Assembly (NCBI GenBank): GCA_950097015.1
Contig: CATNEN010000002.1
Location: 7,023,501 to 7,087,500 of the forward strand
From: Macrostomum hystrix
Taxonomy: Eukaryota; Platyhelminthes; Macrostomidae
Length of the DNA stretch: 64,000 nucleotides
Direction of reading: 5' to 3'
A program made the translations under genes and the position numbers. Below, one piece after another: positions 45,101 to 55,212 of this stretch. Positions within the stretch are counted from its first letter, which is position 1; each line of letters begins with the position of its first letter. The notes beneath the pieces were generated by a model, which was not told the DNA's origin, ran no database searches, and worked only from the letters and a program-made list of their open reading frames with translations.

Positions 45101-48100
45101 TCAATCAAAATTATGCTCCGCCACTGAGTGCAGCCGCCGTCGCTTTCCGGCCACCGGTCTACCGTGCAGGACTGCGTCGGCTCGTTGGGTGCTCGCCGCC
45201 ACCTCCCCACTTCCACCAGCCAGGCTGCTGATGAGTCCCTGGGTCGGCGGCCTAACTATTGGTCGCATCTCTGCGTCACCTGATGGCACCACAAACCGGC
45301 GGACAATATCGCGGCTGCGAATTACTGTGCCCATCTCGGTGGCCATCTGGGCATTGTGCCCATAATTGTACCGGATGACAGCTGCAGATGTGCCGTGCGC
45401 TCTGGCGAACATATCCAGCTGCTCCGGCTCCATCATGAGCACTACGGCACAGAGGGTGCGACGCCAGTGCGTGGCCACATAGTGCCGACCCAGTACTCGC
45501 TGCCCGCCTGCGCTGATCATGCGGCTCATTGCCGACTGGCTGTACACACCGCCGAACACATCAATGAAGACGGTCGGCGACTCCGGTTGCTCGATGCCGC
45601 GAGCAGCAAGCGACGGCACGATATATTCGTCGTGCAGGCGCAGCAAGGCCTCGCAGAATATATCCGGCAGCACCATCCTGGCTGGGTCGCCGGAGTGTCC
45701 GACCTTGTGCGGCACTTCACGCAGCGGCAGGACGAGATGCGAGTGCCCAGCCAGATCGGCAGCGGACGGCCCGCTCCCCCCATCTGCACTTTGCGTGTGT
45801 TGGCGGAACAGCTGTTTTTGGTCGGCCGACGCGTTTCGCCGAACCGAACGGTCGACCAGGTGTCGCCGTCTCAAGTATATCCACGGCAGAAGTCGCAGTG
45901 CCTGCTCGACGCTGCAGTAGAAAAGCATCTCCTGCACTATCCGCCGCAGACATCCGGCGACTGAAGGCGCCATCATCTGCTTCGCCGTTGTCTTTAGTGT
46001 CATCAGCGATGCCATCAGCGACCACACCTGCTGCCTGCATGCCCCATTCGCCGTCGACTGGCAGTGAAGACCAGCTGTGTCTTTGGAGCATGATGAAAAA
46101 GCGGTCTCGACGGGCGAACACGGCATCAACCTCGTCTACGTTGACGTAGGTGTTCATAAATGCCACCTGCCGCTCATTGTGGCCAAGCTTGTAGACGGCC
46201 TGCATAGTATAAATGTGGTTGCGTTTACTTCTAGTAGATAGCAGCACGAAACCAAATAGAACTAACTGTCATTAATGCAGCTGCTGTGCAGCTATAGCCT
46301 ACCTGCTGTATGGCTCGGACATTGCCGAACTCGCCACGAGCCTGCTGCACCACGCTGCTAAGGCGGGCGATGAGAGCCTGCTCAGCCGCCAGCGGGTTGT
46401 TGGCCTTCTGCGCCAACTGCATTCTCCAGCAGACGCCACTGCCGACAGAGTCGACGTCCTCAATAGCAGGGCGCTCGGTGTCAGGCGAGGGTGAGTCGAT
46501 GCTGCAGAACAGCTCGGCTTCGCGCAAGCCAACGGCGGCCATGATGGCATTGGCGCCTCGCAGGCCCCTCACGCGTAGCCAGCCCTCCATGCAGCGGCAG
46601 ATGCTGACAAGCTCCTGGCACTTGCGCGCAGCAGTCGACTGGGCCAGCTGCATGGCGTCACCGACTGTTTCAGCGCTGAAGCAGTCCTGCACCCTGTCCG
46701 GCTGAAGCAGCAGGTCTGCAAGCGATATGCCCGCTCGCTGCCAGGTGCGTAGAAGCGTCGAGCTCACGGACCTGCTGATGTCGCGCCAACGCTGCTGGTG
46801 GCACAAGTTGGCCGCAATCCTGGCCCGCGATGGGTCCCTCCACCATAGCTCCCGCAGGCGTTCCACCGTTGCGGAGATGCTGGGCCGGTCACCCAACGGC
46901 TGCAGCAGCTCTGGTGGCACGGGCTTCGCAGGTGGCGACGTGCGAAAGTGTCGACAGCGCGGACCGCGACGCTGTTGCTGCTGCTTCTGATCGGCTGTCG
47001 ACGCTTCCTGCTGCAGTTCTGCTCCGAAGATGGACTTTTGAAGCCGGTCGAATTCGGCACTGGCCAGTTTTATCTTCAACGCAGCCCACCTTGCTGCAGC
47101 TGCTCGACGCTGCCTCGGCGGAGTAGCTGCCAGCTTCACTAGCGGCCTCTGTGCAGCCGACACCACAGCCGATGACGTGCTGGGACGATTAAGCGCCGAC
47201 TTAGTGGCCTGCACCGCCAACTGCAGACAGGCAGCCGAAGAGGAAGACTCTGCTGCCACCGTATGGACCGTCGACAGAGTCCGCATTCTGATGCTGGTTC
47301 CGGGCAGTAGCTCCTGCAAGCCGACATTGTCATCTCCATCGTCAGCGTCCTCCTGTGAGGACATTAGCAGCAGCGGCGCAGTCGGGTCAAATAGGCGTCG
47401 CCGGACGGCTGGACGGCTGGCTGACGACAGCCGAGCACTGGCCGCTGACTGTCGACCGTAAACGGACGGCGCGGCGATGCTGTAGAGCTCGGCCAACAGA
47501 GACCCAGCCTCGTATTCAGCTGGTTCTGCCTCTGAAGGCTGCTGCGGAGGCGGTGGTGGCATCTGCTGCGGAGGCGGTGGTGGCATCTGCTGCGGAGGCG
47601 GTGGTGGCATCTGCTGCGGAGGCGGTGGTGGCATCTGCTGCGGAGGCGGTGGTGGCATCTGCTGCGGAGGCGGTGGTGGCATCTGCTGCGGAGGCGGTGG
47701 TGGCATCTGCTGCGGAGGCGGTGGTGGCATCTGCTGCGGAGGCGGTGGCTGCTGGTGTTCCACAGCAACGGTAGCAACAACAGCTGGCACTGCTGGACAA
47801 CTGTGCTGCCTTGCTGTCCTACGCAGCACCTTGCCGCAGGCTGGGCACGCATGTACATGCTCAGTGTTGGCTGAGCTGCGCGTGTGGGTGCTGCACGTCA
47901 GGCAGAGCCAGACCATCTGGGCACGCTGCTTGGCTGACGCCGCTGCCCAAGATGCCTCGGACGGCCGCACCTTGACTGGGGCATCCTCGAGTCGGAATTG
48001 GCGCACAGCCTCCTCCGCGTGCCTCCTCAGGAAGTGGCGTTTCGGGTGCGTCTGCGGTCTGCCGTCGCCACAGAAGATGCAGCACGACTCGTTGTCTGTC

Positions 48101-48102
48101 AT
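45101..48102 (-). CDS. Zinc-finger/proline-repeat tyrosine recombinase, 3 exons
   Basis: Minus-strand exons 46303-48102, 46028-46199 and 45101-45960. Introns of 103 bp (CAG|GTAGGC, phase 0) and 67 bp (CAG|GTGTGG ... CTTCAG, phase 1) join three different frames into 943 residues. N-terminus: zinc-finger-like clusters CIFCG...HFLRRH (C8, C11, H23, H28) and CLTC plus CPACG. Then a proline/Gln repeat (8-residue unit MPPPPPQQ), a helical middle region, and a C-terminal tyrosine-recombinase-like domain with PHKVGHSGDPARMVLP (candidate beta-hairpin Lys), HWRR (822-825, the HxxR box) and HGTSAAVIRYNYG (H846 and candidate nucleophile Y855 or Y857). The first catalytic Arg is not certain; it may lie in RLLPWIYLRRR. 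The fold class is that of Crypton/DIRS-type recombinases, but I do not recognise the family. TGTATATAGC upstream (minus, about 48183-48174) is a possible TATA box. An in-frame ATG at 48135 is an alternative start. Confidence 0.78.
47530..47755 (-). repeat. In-frame 24-bp coding minisatellite (MPPPPPQQ) in recombinase gene
   Basis: About nine near-perfect copies of a 24-bp unit (plus strand CTGCTGCGGAGGCGGTGGTG plus GCAT), encoding octapeptides on the minus strand. It separates the zinc-finger region from the recombinase part. Confidence 0.95.
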
Positions 48103-48179
48103 AGCTATTGTTATTACAAATTGATGCAGTGCCATATAGGTGTATGAACTGAATTCAGTATGCATGCAACACATGCTAT

Positions 48180-48281
48180 ATACAGTCCGTTGTGCGTGCA
48201 TCTAAATAAATATATATATGCCCCTTTATCCCATTATGGAATACACTATTTTAAGTGTTGTGCGCGCACATTGTCCCGTAC
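48180..48281. repeat. Hairpin C, diverged ~102-bp inverted repeat
   Basis: Left side ATACAGTCCGTTGTGCGTGC (48180-) and right side, on the minus strand, GTACGGGACAATGTGCGCGC (48280-) share the GTACAG/GTGCGCGCAC theme of hairpins A and B with mismatches and an AT-rich interior (AAATATATATATG). It lies just 5' of the recombinase gene. Confidence 0.75.
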
Positions 48282-49224
48282 TGTTGTCATCGCTGCTGCA
48301 TTTATATTCGATTGAGTGCTGCGTTGAGCACATAAATCACTTATTTTTCTGTTGTCCCTAACAACAACAACAACAACAACAACATCCCGGCTGTAAAAAT
48401 TATAAGCCTCTGAATCATTTATAAATTTTAAAAACAATTTTTCATTTGCAATGTAGTACAATCAGCTCAGACATTCGATTTTCCAGTGAACAGCACACCC
48501 ACCCCCTCCAACTCGATCTTCCTCCCTCAAAAGCAGTGCCGAGCCAGCCAGACAGACCTGCAGATGGAAAGAGAGACGACTTCGATCGTCTTCAGTCTAT
48601 GGCCACAGGGGTGACATTATCGATTGGTTAAAGCAGACACACTGCTTCTCTTTTTCAAGGCAGAGCAGTGGCCTTCCACACCCTTTTACCATAGACTATG
48701 AATTTAGAGACAGGGCCGCCCCCTTTCGCTTTCGAAGGTTTAAAGAAAGGGTGGCAAGCAAAGTAGCAGTCTTTTAGTTTTAGCCCGGCCCAACTGCTCG
48801 ATCGAACTGCAGCTTACAGTCAAATATAATTCAGAGATTCATCCACAATTCGAATCAACAGTCTGCCTTCTATTTGCTTGGACTATATTAAAACAGGCTA
48901 CAGATATAATATCGACAGAGAGCCACAGGATCTATTATTATGTCAACAGCAAGCATTAGGATCTAATATATTTCTAGGCAGCTCAGAACTGCATAACACT
49001 TACAGAGATTTCTAATATATTATAATTATAGAGAACTGCATGCGCTATTATCTATTAGATTAACAGACCGATTGTTATATGTATACAAATACTAATTGAA
49101 GGGCCTATTATATATACAAAGACTAATCTGAGGGCCTATTATATTAACACAGCTTGTAATGCATATTTATGAACAGATACTTATATGGCCTATTTAAAAT
49201 ACATAGCCTTTTTCTTATTTGCAG
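48282..49224. other. Right flank of the element, no gene seen
   Basis: Contains an (AAC)n run at 48361-48382 and AT-rich sequence. A stretch at 49070-49140 repeats 'AAGGGCCTATTATAT'-like words. No coding signal was seen. Confidence 0.5.
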
Positions 49225-49900
49225 CGCAACAGACAGCATCAGCAGAAGCATCAGCAGAAGCAACCGACAGCATCAGCAGAAGCATCAGCAGTAGCAGCAG
49301 TAGCAGCTCAGTAGCAGCTCAACAGCTCTAGCAGCATCAGTACCAGCAGCCAGCCCCATCTGCCCGTGCCCACTTCGAGGTGCAGCAGAAGCAGCAGTAC
49401 CAGCAGCCAACCCCGTCCGCCTGTGCCCACTTCGAGGTGAGATAAAAATTAAATTGTACAGCTGGATAGCATTAGTTAGCCTCAGCAACTATATTCGAGT
49501 AGACTTTAGCGTCGAAATTATATTCTAATTGCTTTTTTCCATGCTCATCCTCAGCTCAGTGCAGCTAAACCGGCCGGCACCAGCCAGCAGCATCAGTAGC
49601 CGAAGCCAGCCCCGTCCGCCTGTGCCCATTTGCCAAGCAGCAGCAGTAGCAGCAATAGCAGCAGTAGCAGCAGTTGCAGCACAAGCAGCAGAAGCAGCAG
49701 TACCAGCAGCCAGCCCCCGTCCGCCTGTGCCCACTTCGAGGTGAGATAAATATTCAATTGTACAGCTGGATAGCATTAGTTAGCCTCTGCGAAATATAAT
49801 CGAGTAGACTTTAGCATAGAAATTATATTCTAATTGCCTTTCCGTGTTTTTTGCTTGTCGTCGCTGCCGCCGCCAGTCAAAGTTAAATAAAATTATTGAA
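49225..49900 (+). other. CAG-rich, tandemly duplicated exon-like segments
   Basis: Acceptor-like TTTTTCTTATTTGCAG ends at 49224. Segment 49225-49436 ends in donor TTCGAG|GTGAGATAA. Acceptor ATCCTCAG ends at 49554, and segment 49555-49740 ends in the same donor TTCGAG|GTGAGATAA. Acceptor GCCGCCAG ends at 49876 and is followed by AATAAA (49887). The two segments and their introns are a diverged tandem duplication (period about 304 bp). Both are CAG/AGC-rich and interrupted by stops in every frame I followed, so this is a spliced non-coding transcript, a pseudogene, or chance. Confidence 0.4.
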
Positions 49901-50387
49901 TGTCATAAGACATAGAGTCTGTGTCAATCAGTGTCAATCAGTCAGTCAATCGATCTCGAACGAAACAATACATTCAGTATACTGTACACTGCTGCTGCTC
50001 TAATGCAATATCAATAACGAGAGAAAAAGAGTGCTTGCGAGCAAATCCATAGAGGAAGCGTGGTCTTCCCAGTTCTAAAAATAGCTGCAGAGCTAGCGCG
50101 TGAATTTAAATACACTGTTTACGTTGTTATAAACGAGAGAAGATGAAAGTGATTTTAGGAAGGCCTTTATGTTCATTTTTTGTCTTAATCTGACTTCCGA
50201 ATAAATAAATCTAAATAGTAAGCTAAATGGAGCAGAACTGAACTGCTGCGCACTGAAATATAAGCGCTATACGAAAATTGCTATGTTTGCGTTTCAATGA
50301 GGCCCAAATGGCTCTCCGAAAAGACCGAATAATGAGTCGAAAAAAGCTGGGCAAAAATCTGAAAATTAGGAAAGTATATTGACATAT

Positions 50388-51362
50388 TTGTAGACCTAGA
50401 CCTACATATTCCTAGACCTATTGCTGGACCTATTCCTAGGCCTATTCCTGGACCTATTCCTAGACCTATTTCTAGACCTAATCCTAGACCTATTTATGAG
50501 AGATACAATTCAGACTACTGACAACAGTAGAAAAGCAAAGACTTGGCTGCAAAACTCTCACATAACACTAAAATATATCTAAAATACATTAAAAGAGACT
50601 TCTGTGCACACTAAGAGTGGTGGGAGAGGACTGCGTGTGGCTATGGCTGACTGACGAAGGCAAACAAGCCAGAAACCGGTCTCGGTCTGCCAGCGCGAGG
50701 TTCGTTCCCCACTTTTAGTGTGTTACACTATTCCTAGACCTATTCCTAGATCTATTCATATCGACCTATTCCTAGACCTAGACCTATTCCTAGACCTATT
50801 CCTAGACCTATTTCTAGACCTATTCCTTGACCTATTCCTAGACCTATTCCTATCGACCTATTCCTAGACCTAGACCTATTCCTAGACCTAGACCTATTCA
50901 CAGACCTATTCCTGGACCTATTCCTAGACCAATTCTTGGACCTATTCCTAGACCTATTTCTAGACCTATTCCTAGACCTATTCCTAGACCTATTCTTATC
51001 GACCTATTCCTAGACCTAGACCTATTCCTAGACCTAGACCTATTCACAGACCTAGACCTATTCACAGACCTAGACCTATTCACAGACCTATACCTATTCA
51101 CAGACCTATACCTATTCACAGACCTATTCATAGACCTATTCTTGGACCTATTCCTAGACATATTTCTAGACATATTCCTAGACCTATTCCTAGACCAATT
51201 CCTAGACCTAGACCTATTCCTAGACCTATTCCTAGACCTATTCCTAGACCTATTCCTAGACCTATTCCTAGACCTATTCCTAGACCTATTCCTAGACCTA
51301 TTCCTAGACCTATTCCTGGACCTATTCCTAGACCTAGACCTAGACCTAGACCTAGTCATCGA
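50388..51362. repeat. CCTATTCCTAGACCTAGAC-type minisatellite, right copy
   Basis: Same modules as the array at 38105-38495, in two blocks (50388-50500 and 50726-51362) separated by a ~220-bp insert. Open frames on both strands (F/L/D- or R/N/S-rich) are periodic artefacts. Confidence 0.92.
50606..50722. mobile_element. Small inverted-repeat-ended insert inside the CCTAGA array
   Basis: Ends CACACTAAGAGTGGTGGG and, on the minus strand, CACACTAAAAGTGGGGAA form ~14-bp terminal inverted repeats around 117 bp of non-repetitive sequence that interrupts the minisatellite. It looks like a short non-autonomous element. No clear target duplication was found. Confidence 0.45.
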
Positions 51363-51365
51363 CAC

Positions 51366-52027
51366 ATTTTAAATTATTTCAGTCATAATTATCGGGGCGT
51401 CGGAGAAGAGCAGGCCAATATAACGTTTATTCTGTTCAATAAAGTCATGGAAATAAATTCATACTGTGAAAATGCATGCACGTGAGCTGTAAATATGCAT
51501 GCATTAAGGTTTTTATACTAGCCTCTGTGAGGCATGAATTGGTCAATGCGTTGAATCATTGCAGGGACATTGAGGCAACGAGGTGGCAGCGTTGGGCAAG
51601 TTGCTCGTTACTTTCACGACCGCAACTTTTTATTTCCTTTTTTCTACCGGAAACAAATTATTACTGATAACTTTGGGTGCAAAATATGTACGTGGTGCTA
51701 TAATAGTTGCTATAGCAACAGTAACAACAAATCAATTATACTGCATTACAATATTTGCCGCAACCAAGTGGAAATTCATCGAAAAGGAATAACGAGATTG
51801 ATTTGGATTCGTGTTTTGGGAGCCTTAATTTGGAGTCTCACGTTTCTGTAGACGATTACACATTGCAACTTCCAAGAAGTTCCAACTTAAGCATTGCAGC
51901 AATCAACTAAGGACCGTGTTGATGTACCCGCAAATCACAATGTCATGCCATTTTCCGTTTTCGCTTTTCGTTTTCTCTTCTGAAAAGAGAGAAAAGAAAA
52001 TAGTTTTCTCTTCTCTTTTCTAAGTGT
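51366..52027. other. Spacer, nothing recognised
   Basis: Between the CCTAGA array and the first foldback. A purine/pyrimidine dyad (GAAAAGAGAGAAAAGAAAA / TTTTCTCTTCTCTTTTC) at about 51982-52020 directly precedes the foldback. Open frames here are short and AT-rich. Confidence 0.5.
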
Positions 52028-52218
52028 TATGCACTTAGTATAATGGTTGTCTGTGCATCGACAAGGGTATGAGAGTACTTGGCTAAAAAAACTAATTTCT
52101 AGGAAATTTGGAAATTGAGGCAATGAGGAAATTTGGAAATTTCCTAGAAATTAGTTTTTTTAGCCAAGTACTCTCATACCCTTGTCTATGCACCGACAAC
52201 CATTATACTAAGTGCATA
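52028..52218. mobile_element. Foldback 1, 190-bp near-perfect inverted repeat
   Basis: Arms of about 88 bp (TATGCACTTAGTATAATGGT at the left end and its complement at the right end) differ at only a few positions, with a ~10-bp loop near 52117-52126. Typical of a hairpin MITE or foldback element. Confidence 0.85.
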
Positions 52219-52279
52219 CATTTTCTCTGAAATCTAAAATTAGAAACCATATGATGTCGTTTTTTGGGTAGATAAACAG

Positions 52280-52715
52280 CCGTGTTGACGACTCTTAGGC
52301 TACATCGAACATGCGCGACGGTCGCCTAATAGGCAACTCCGAACATGTTCTTTGTTCCGAGAACATGTTCTTTTAAATTAATAAGGCTACTTAATGTATA
52401 TTAATGAATTAATAACATGAAGAAAAACTATGCCTTCCTTGGCATGAGGTCAACAAACAATACAGAGTTAAACCATGTGTGTGTGTTAAACCTCACTAGA
52501 AATAGTATGGGTTTAACTCTGTCTTGTTTGTTGACCTCATGCCAAGGAAGGCATAGTTTTTTCTTCATGTTATTAATTCATTAATATACATTAAGTAGCC
52601 TTAATCATTTAAAAGAACATGTTCTCGGAACAAAGAACATGTTCGGAGTTGCCTATTAGGCGACCGTCGCACATGTTCGATTACTGTCTCTTAGACCCTA
52701 TCTCTGTCAACACGG
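52280..52715. mobile_element. Foldback 2, 436-bp inverted repeat with CCGTGTTGAC ends
   Basis: Outermost ends CCGTGTTGAC and GTCAACACGG are exact complements. The arms continue about 200 bp inward (GCGACGGTCGCCTAATAGGC, CGAACATGTTC, TTAATGTATATTAATGAATT, AACTATGCCTTCCTTGGCAT) with few mismatches. The left arm ends at an AAACCATGTG(TG)n loop. The outermost ~35 bp are more diverged than the core. No coding capacity. Confidence 0.87.
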
Positions 52716-52908
52716 GTCATTCTGCTGAATCTCGCTTGACAAATTTTATTCTGACTCATAGGGTGCTTTTGCCCGTGCCGATAATGTACAGTATCAATTG
52801 TACATGCTGAGTGTACATTTACTGAATTATTTTCCTTTCCTTTTTTCGGGGGGGGGTGGTAAATCTAACAAGAACCACGTGATGGCATTTGTTTTCCATT
52901 CACTATAC

Positions 52909-52914
52909 TATATA
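52909..52914 (+). promoter_or_regulatory. TATA box of small Cys/Ala/Gly-rich protein gene
   Basis: TATATA within ACTATACTATATAGGCGG, about 180 bp upstream of the first ATG pair (53095). A short spacer and a plausible 5' UTR follow. Confidence 0.5.
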
Positions 52915-53094
52915 GGCGGTCCGAGTCCCAAGTTTTCGCTTCTTTAGCTCGTATTCCACAGGTTGTCTGAGCCCAGCTCCGAACTCCAAAACTAGATCCG
53001 AGCTATTTAGTAATTGACTTTTCACCGAGTCAATTCACCTATTATCGAGTGCTGCGTCAGACAATAAGCTAACTATTTTTTCTGACCTAATCGA

Positions 53095-53504
53095 ATGATG
53101 GGTGAGTGATGTTGCTAATTGTTTCGTTATTTTATTATTTTTATAGATACATTTCAGCAGGTTATCGCATGTTAAACATTTGTTTTATCGACTCCGAACA
53201 TTGCCAAACAGCTTCGAAGCTCCTCATCAAAGCTGGGCTGCTTCTGATGCTGCTGCTGATCGCCGGCCCGATGCTGCTGCCCGAGGCCGGACCTCTAGGA
53301 GCCCTGGCCAGCTACGGTGCCTGCCAGAGCGGCTGCAACGCCGTCTGGGTGGCTTGCGTGGCCGCAGCTGGCGGGGTGGCCGGAGTCTCCACGGGTGGTG
53401 CCGCGGTTCCTGCCGCCATCTTGGCCTGCAACACTGCCAACGGGATCTGCATGGCCGCCTGCGCCGGTATCACCATCGCTGGAGCCGCCGCGCCGACGCC
53501 CTGA
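53095..53504 (+). CDS. Small secreted/membrane Cys-Ala-Gly-rich protein, 2 exons
   Basis: Model: exon 1 53095-53101 (ATGATGG|GTGAGT) and exon 2 from 53158 (acceptor TTTCAG) to the stop at 53502-53504, giving about 117 residues. Without splicing the frame still holds an ATG at 53170. A hydrophobic run (LLIKAGLLLMLLLIAGPMLL) precedes a compact Cys-rich domain: GACQSGCNAVWVACVAAAGG, then ACNTANGICMAACAG, ending AAAPTP. This pattern (CxxxCN.....C, Gly/Ala repeats, a second CxxxC-type cluster and a short PTP end) is one I recall in small conserved uncharacterised proteins of many invertebrates. No function is known to me. The hydrophobic run is probably a signal peptide. Confidence 0.7.
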
Positions 53505-53961
53505 GGAGTGGGCAGCAGTTTTCGTGACGATTTCAAGGCTACTCAGTGCCTCGTTATTCTTACATTTCAAATGCCTAAGCCACTCGCTCTATATTTAGTA
53601 TGGTCAACCAGATATCAAAGCACACTATTTTTTTATTTGAAATTATATACTGAAATCCGAGTGTCACAACATTTTAAATTTCAACTAAATTGTTTAAAAT
53701 TCACACCTAAAATATACTAGTTCAAAGGCTTTCGTAATGCCTCCATGTCACTTATAGAGGCCTTTTGTGCCACGTAGTCGCTTTAAAGTTTACAAAAAAA
53801 TAGTTTAGAATGAGTTGATCTTTGCAAAAGCATTTTTTCTGTTAAACCCTGATGTTAAATAATTCAACCACAGAAACAGCGCATTTCACAATGTCGATTT
53901 TCTCTCCGACTCCTGCAGAAGTTGATGCTACGCATAAGCAAAGCTTTAACAGTAGAAACAC
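53505..53961. other. 3' flank and diverged direct-repeat copy 1
   Basis: AT-rich sequence. The segment at about 53838-53960 (TTAAACC..GATGTTA, TTTTCTCTCCGACTCCT) resembles 54665-54810 in direct orientation with many changes. No gene. Confidence 0.45.
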
Positions 53962-54639
53962 CACGGGGTATTTCAAATAACCACTGCCTACTGAACTACT
54001 GAAGCCGTCCGACATCAGCATCGTCGAGACATTCAGCGATTAACGATTAACGAGTAAGTTGGGAGTAGAAAACAAGCACGCATGCATTAGCGTCCGCGCA
54101 GTCATATTTATTGTACTCGTACGACTCAATGGCTGACTCAGCATTTGTTAGGAGATTAGGGGTGGGTGCTACAGCGCCTTGCATCAGTGAGAGAAAGTAA
54201 GCATTGGAAGTCTAAAGACAGCACAGTGGGGTGACATGGGTGCACGTGAACTATAGCCATGCAGATAGCAAATAGCGAGTATTGAAATGACAATAAACTA
54301 GCTGTTATAGAGTGGCGCGCAAATGGTACTTTTGCTAAGCTATCGGACAGATTCAATAAAGAAATTTACAATGTTTACAATTTACAAAATTAACCATAAT
54401 AGCCGACTTGATTACATGATCGATCTGCAATTCAGTGAGCGAAAATATGCCTATTTTGATGGTTTTGCCGCCAGTCGTGTAGACTAGAATCGTTGAATAT
54501 CTCGACGACGCAGCTGTTTTGCAATTGTGGAAGTTGTTTCATTGGATGGAGATGATAACATTCAGGATTTTAATTGTGATTGGTTGAATATGTTTGCAGA
54601 TGTAGAAAATGGAAATGTGGCTGTTTGAAATACCCCATG
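53962..54639. mobile_element. 678-bp element with 23-bp terminal inverted repeats
   Basis: Left end CACGGGGTATTTCAAATAAC and right end, on the minus strand, CATGGGGTATTTCAAACAGC match at about 19 of 23 positions. The interior is AT-rich and non-coding. The diverged direct repeats of its flanks (53838-53960 and 54665-54810) suggest insertion next to, or duplication of, a ~130-bp segment. Non-autonomous DNA transposon is the best reading. Confidence 0.5.
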
Positions 54640-55182
54640 CTCTTTCTGGCGTCAATCCATTTGTTCTGTCAAACCCAGAAGTTATATAGTTAAACCACAG
54701 AGAAGCACAGTGAGGTCCGCCATTTCAGAATGTACTACTCGTACATTTTCTCTCCGATCCTCTTAGCCTGAGTCAGAAGTGGAGGCTACGAATAAGCAAA
54801 TGTTTAGAAAAGTCAAATTTTTATTGGGAGCCTCGGTGAATACAAGAGACACCTCGAGCCTTTGCCCCTTGACAACTAAATGATTGGGAAGTACATGTAA
54901 TCCCAGTGCAGTAATTGCTTTTTTTAATGTGAAAAACGTGAAAAGTTCCTATCCAGCTAGTGCATTTTTCTGAGAAAATCTGCCTTTAATAATTTTCCAA
55001 GAAACTAAGTTAACGTTAACGTTCACTTAACGTTATTTTTTATTTTTAATCGGCAATTAACAATGAAATACCCCGGGCCGGGCCAATCAGCAGTCAGTTC
55101 GCTAACCGGCAGGGTCGACCTGGCAGAGGAACAAGCGGCGCGGCCGGCACCCAGGCTTTGATGAGGGTTGGGGAGGGCGCTT
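54640..55182. other. Spacer and GC-rich proximal promoter-like segment
   Basis: Diverged direct-repeat copy 2 (54665-54810), AT-rich spacer, then a GC-rich block (55070-55160). GAAATACCCC recurs at 55067, matching the ends of the preceding element. Confidence 0.45.
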
Positions 55183-55192
55183 GACTATATAA
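55183..55192 (+). promoter_or_regulatory. TATA box directly upstream of a 27-bp array
   Basis: CTATATAACG at 55183-55192 behind a GC-rich block. The expected start site (about 30 bp downstream) falls at the first repeat unit. Confidence 0.45.
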
Positions 55193-55212
55193 CGACTATT
55201 GCGTTGTCATTT

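Larger units (their letters stand above)
39756..48281. mobile_element. Putative novel element: SF3 helicase gene plus tyrosine recombinase gene with hairpins and palindromes
   Basis: An 8.5-kb segment whose outermost recognised parts are hairpins A (39756-39885) and C (48180-48281). Order: hairpin A, palindrome 1, helicase gene (+), 1.5-kb spacer, hairpin B (44509-44625), palindrome 2, recombinase gene (-), hairpin C. The shared GTACAG and GTGCGCGCAC sequence in all three hairpins and both palindromes ties the two genes together. No clear target-site duplication was found, so the exact ends are uncertain. Alternatives are two adjacent elements (A-B and B-C) or one element with an internal third copy of its end. 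The gene pair combines replication (helicase) and site-specific recombination, which suggests a circular or hairpin-ended intermediate (inference). Confidence 0.7.

Noticed and set aside
45717-46247. 176-codon minus frame read straight through the 67-bp intron
   Set aside because: Beyond 46028 it loses protein-like character and ends early, while splicing restores the recombinase frame and catalytic motifs.
50898-51365. SR-rich protein (RSRNRSRN repeats) on the minus strand
   Set aside because: Produced by the CCTAGA minisatellite; the opposite strand is equally open.
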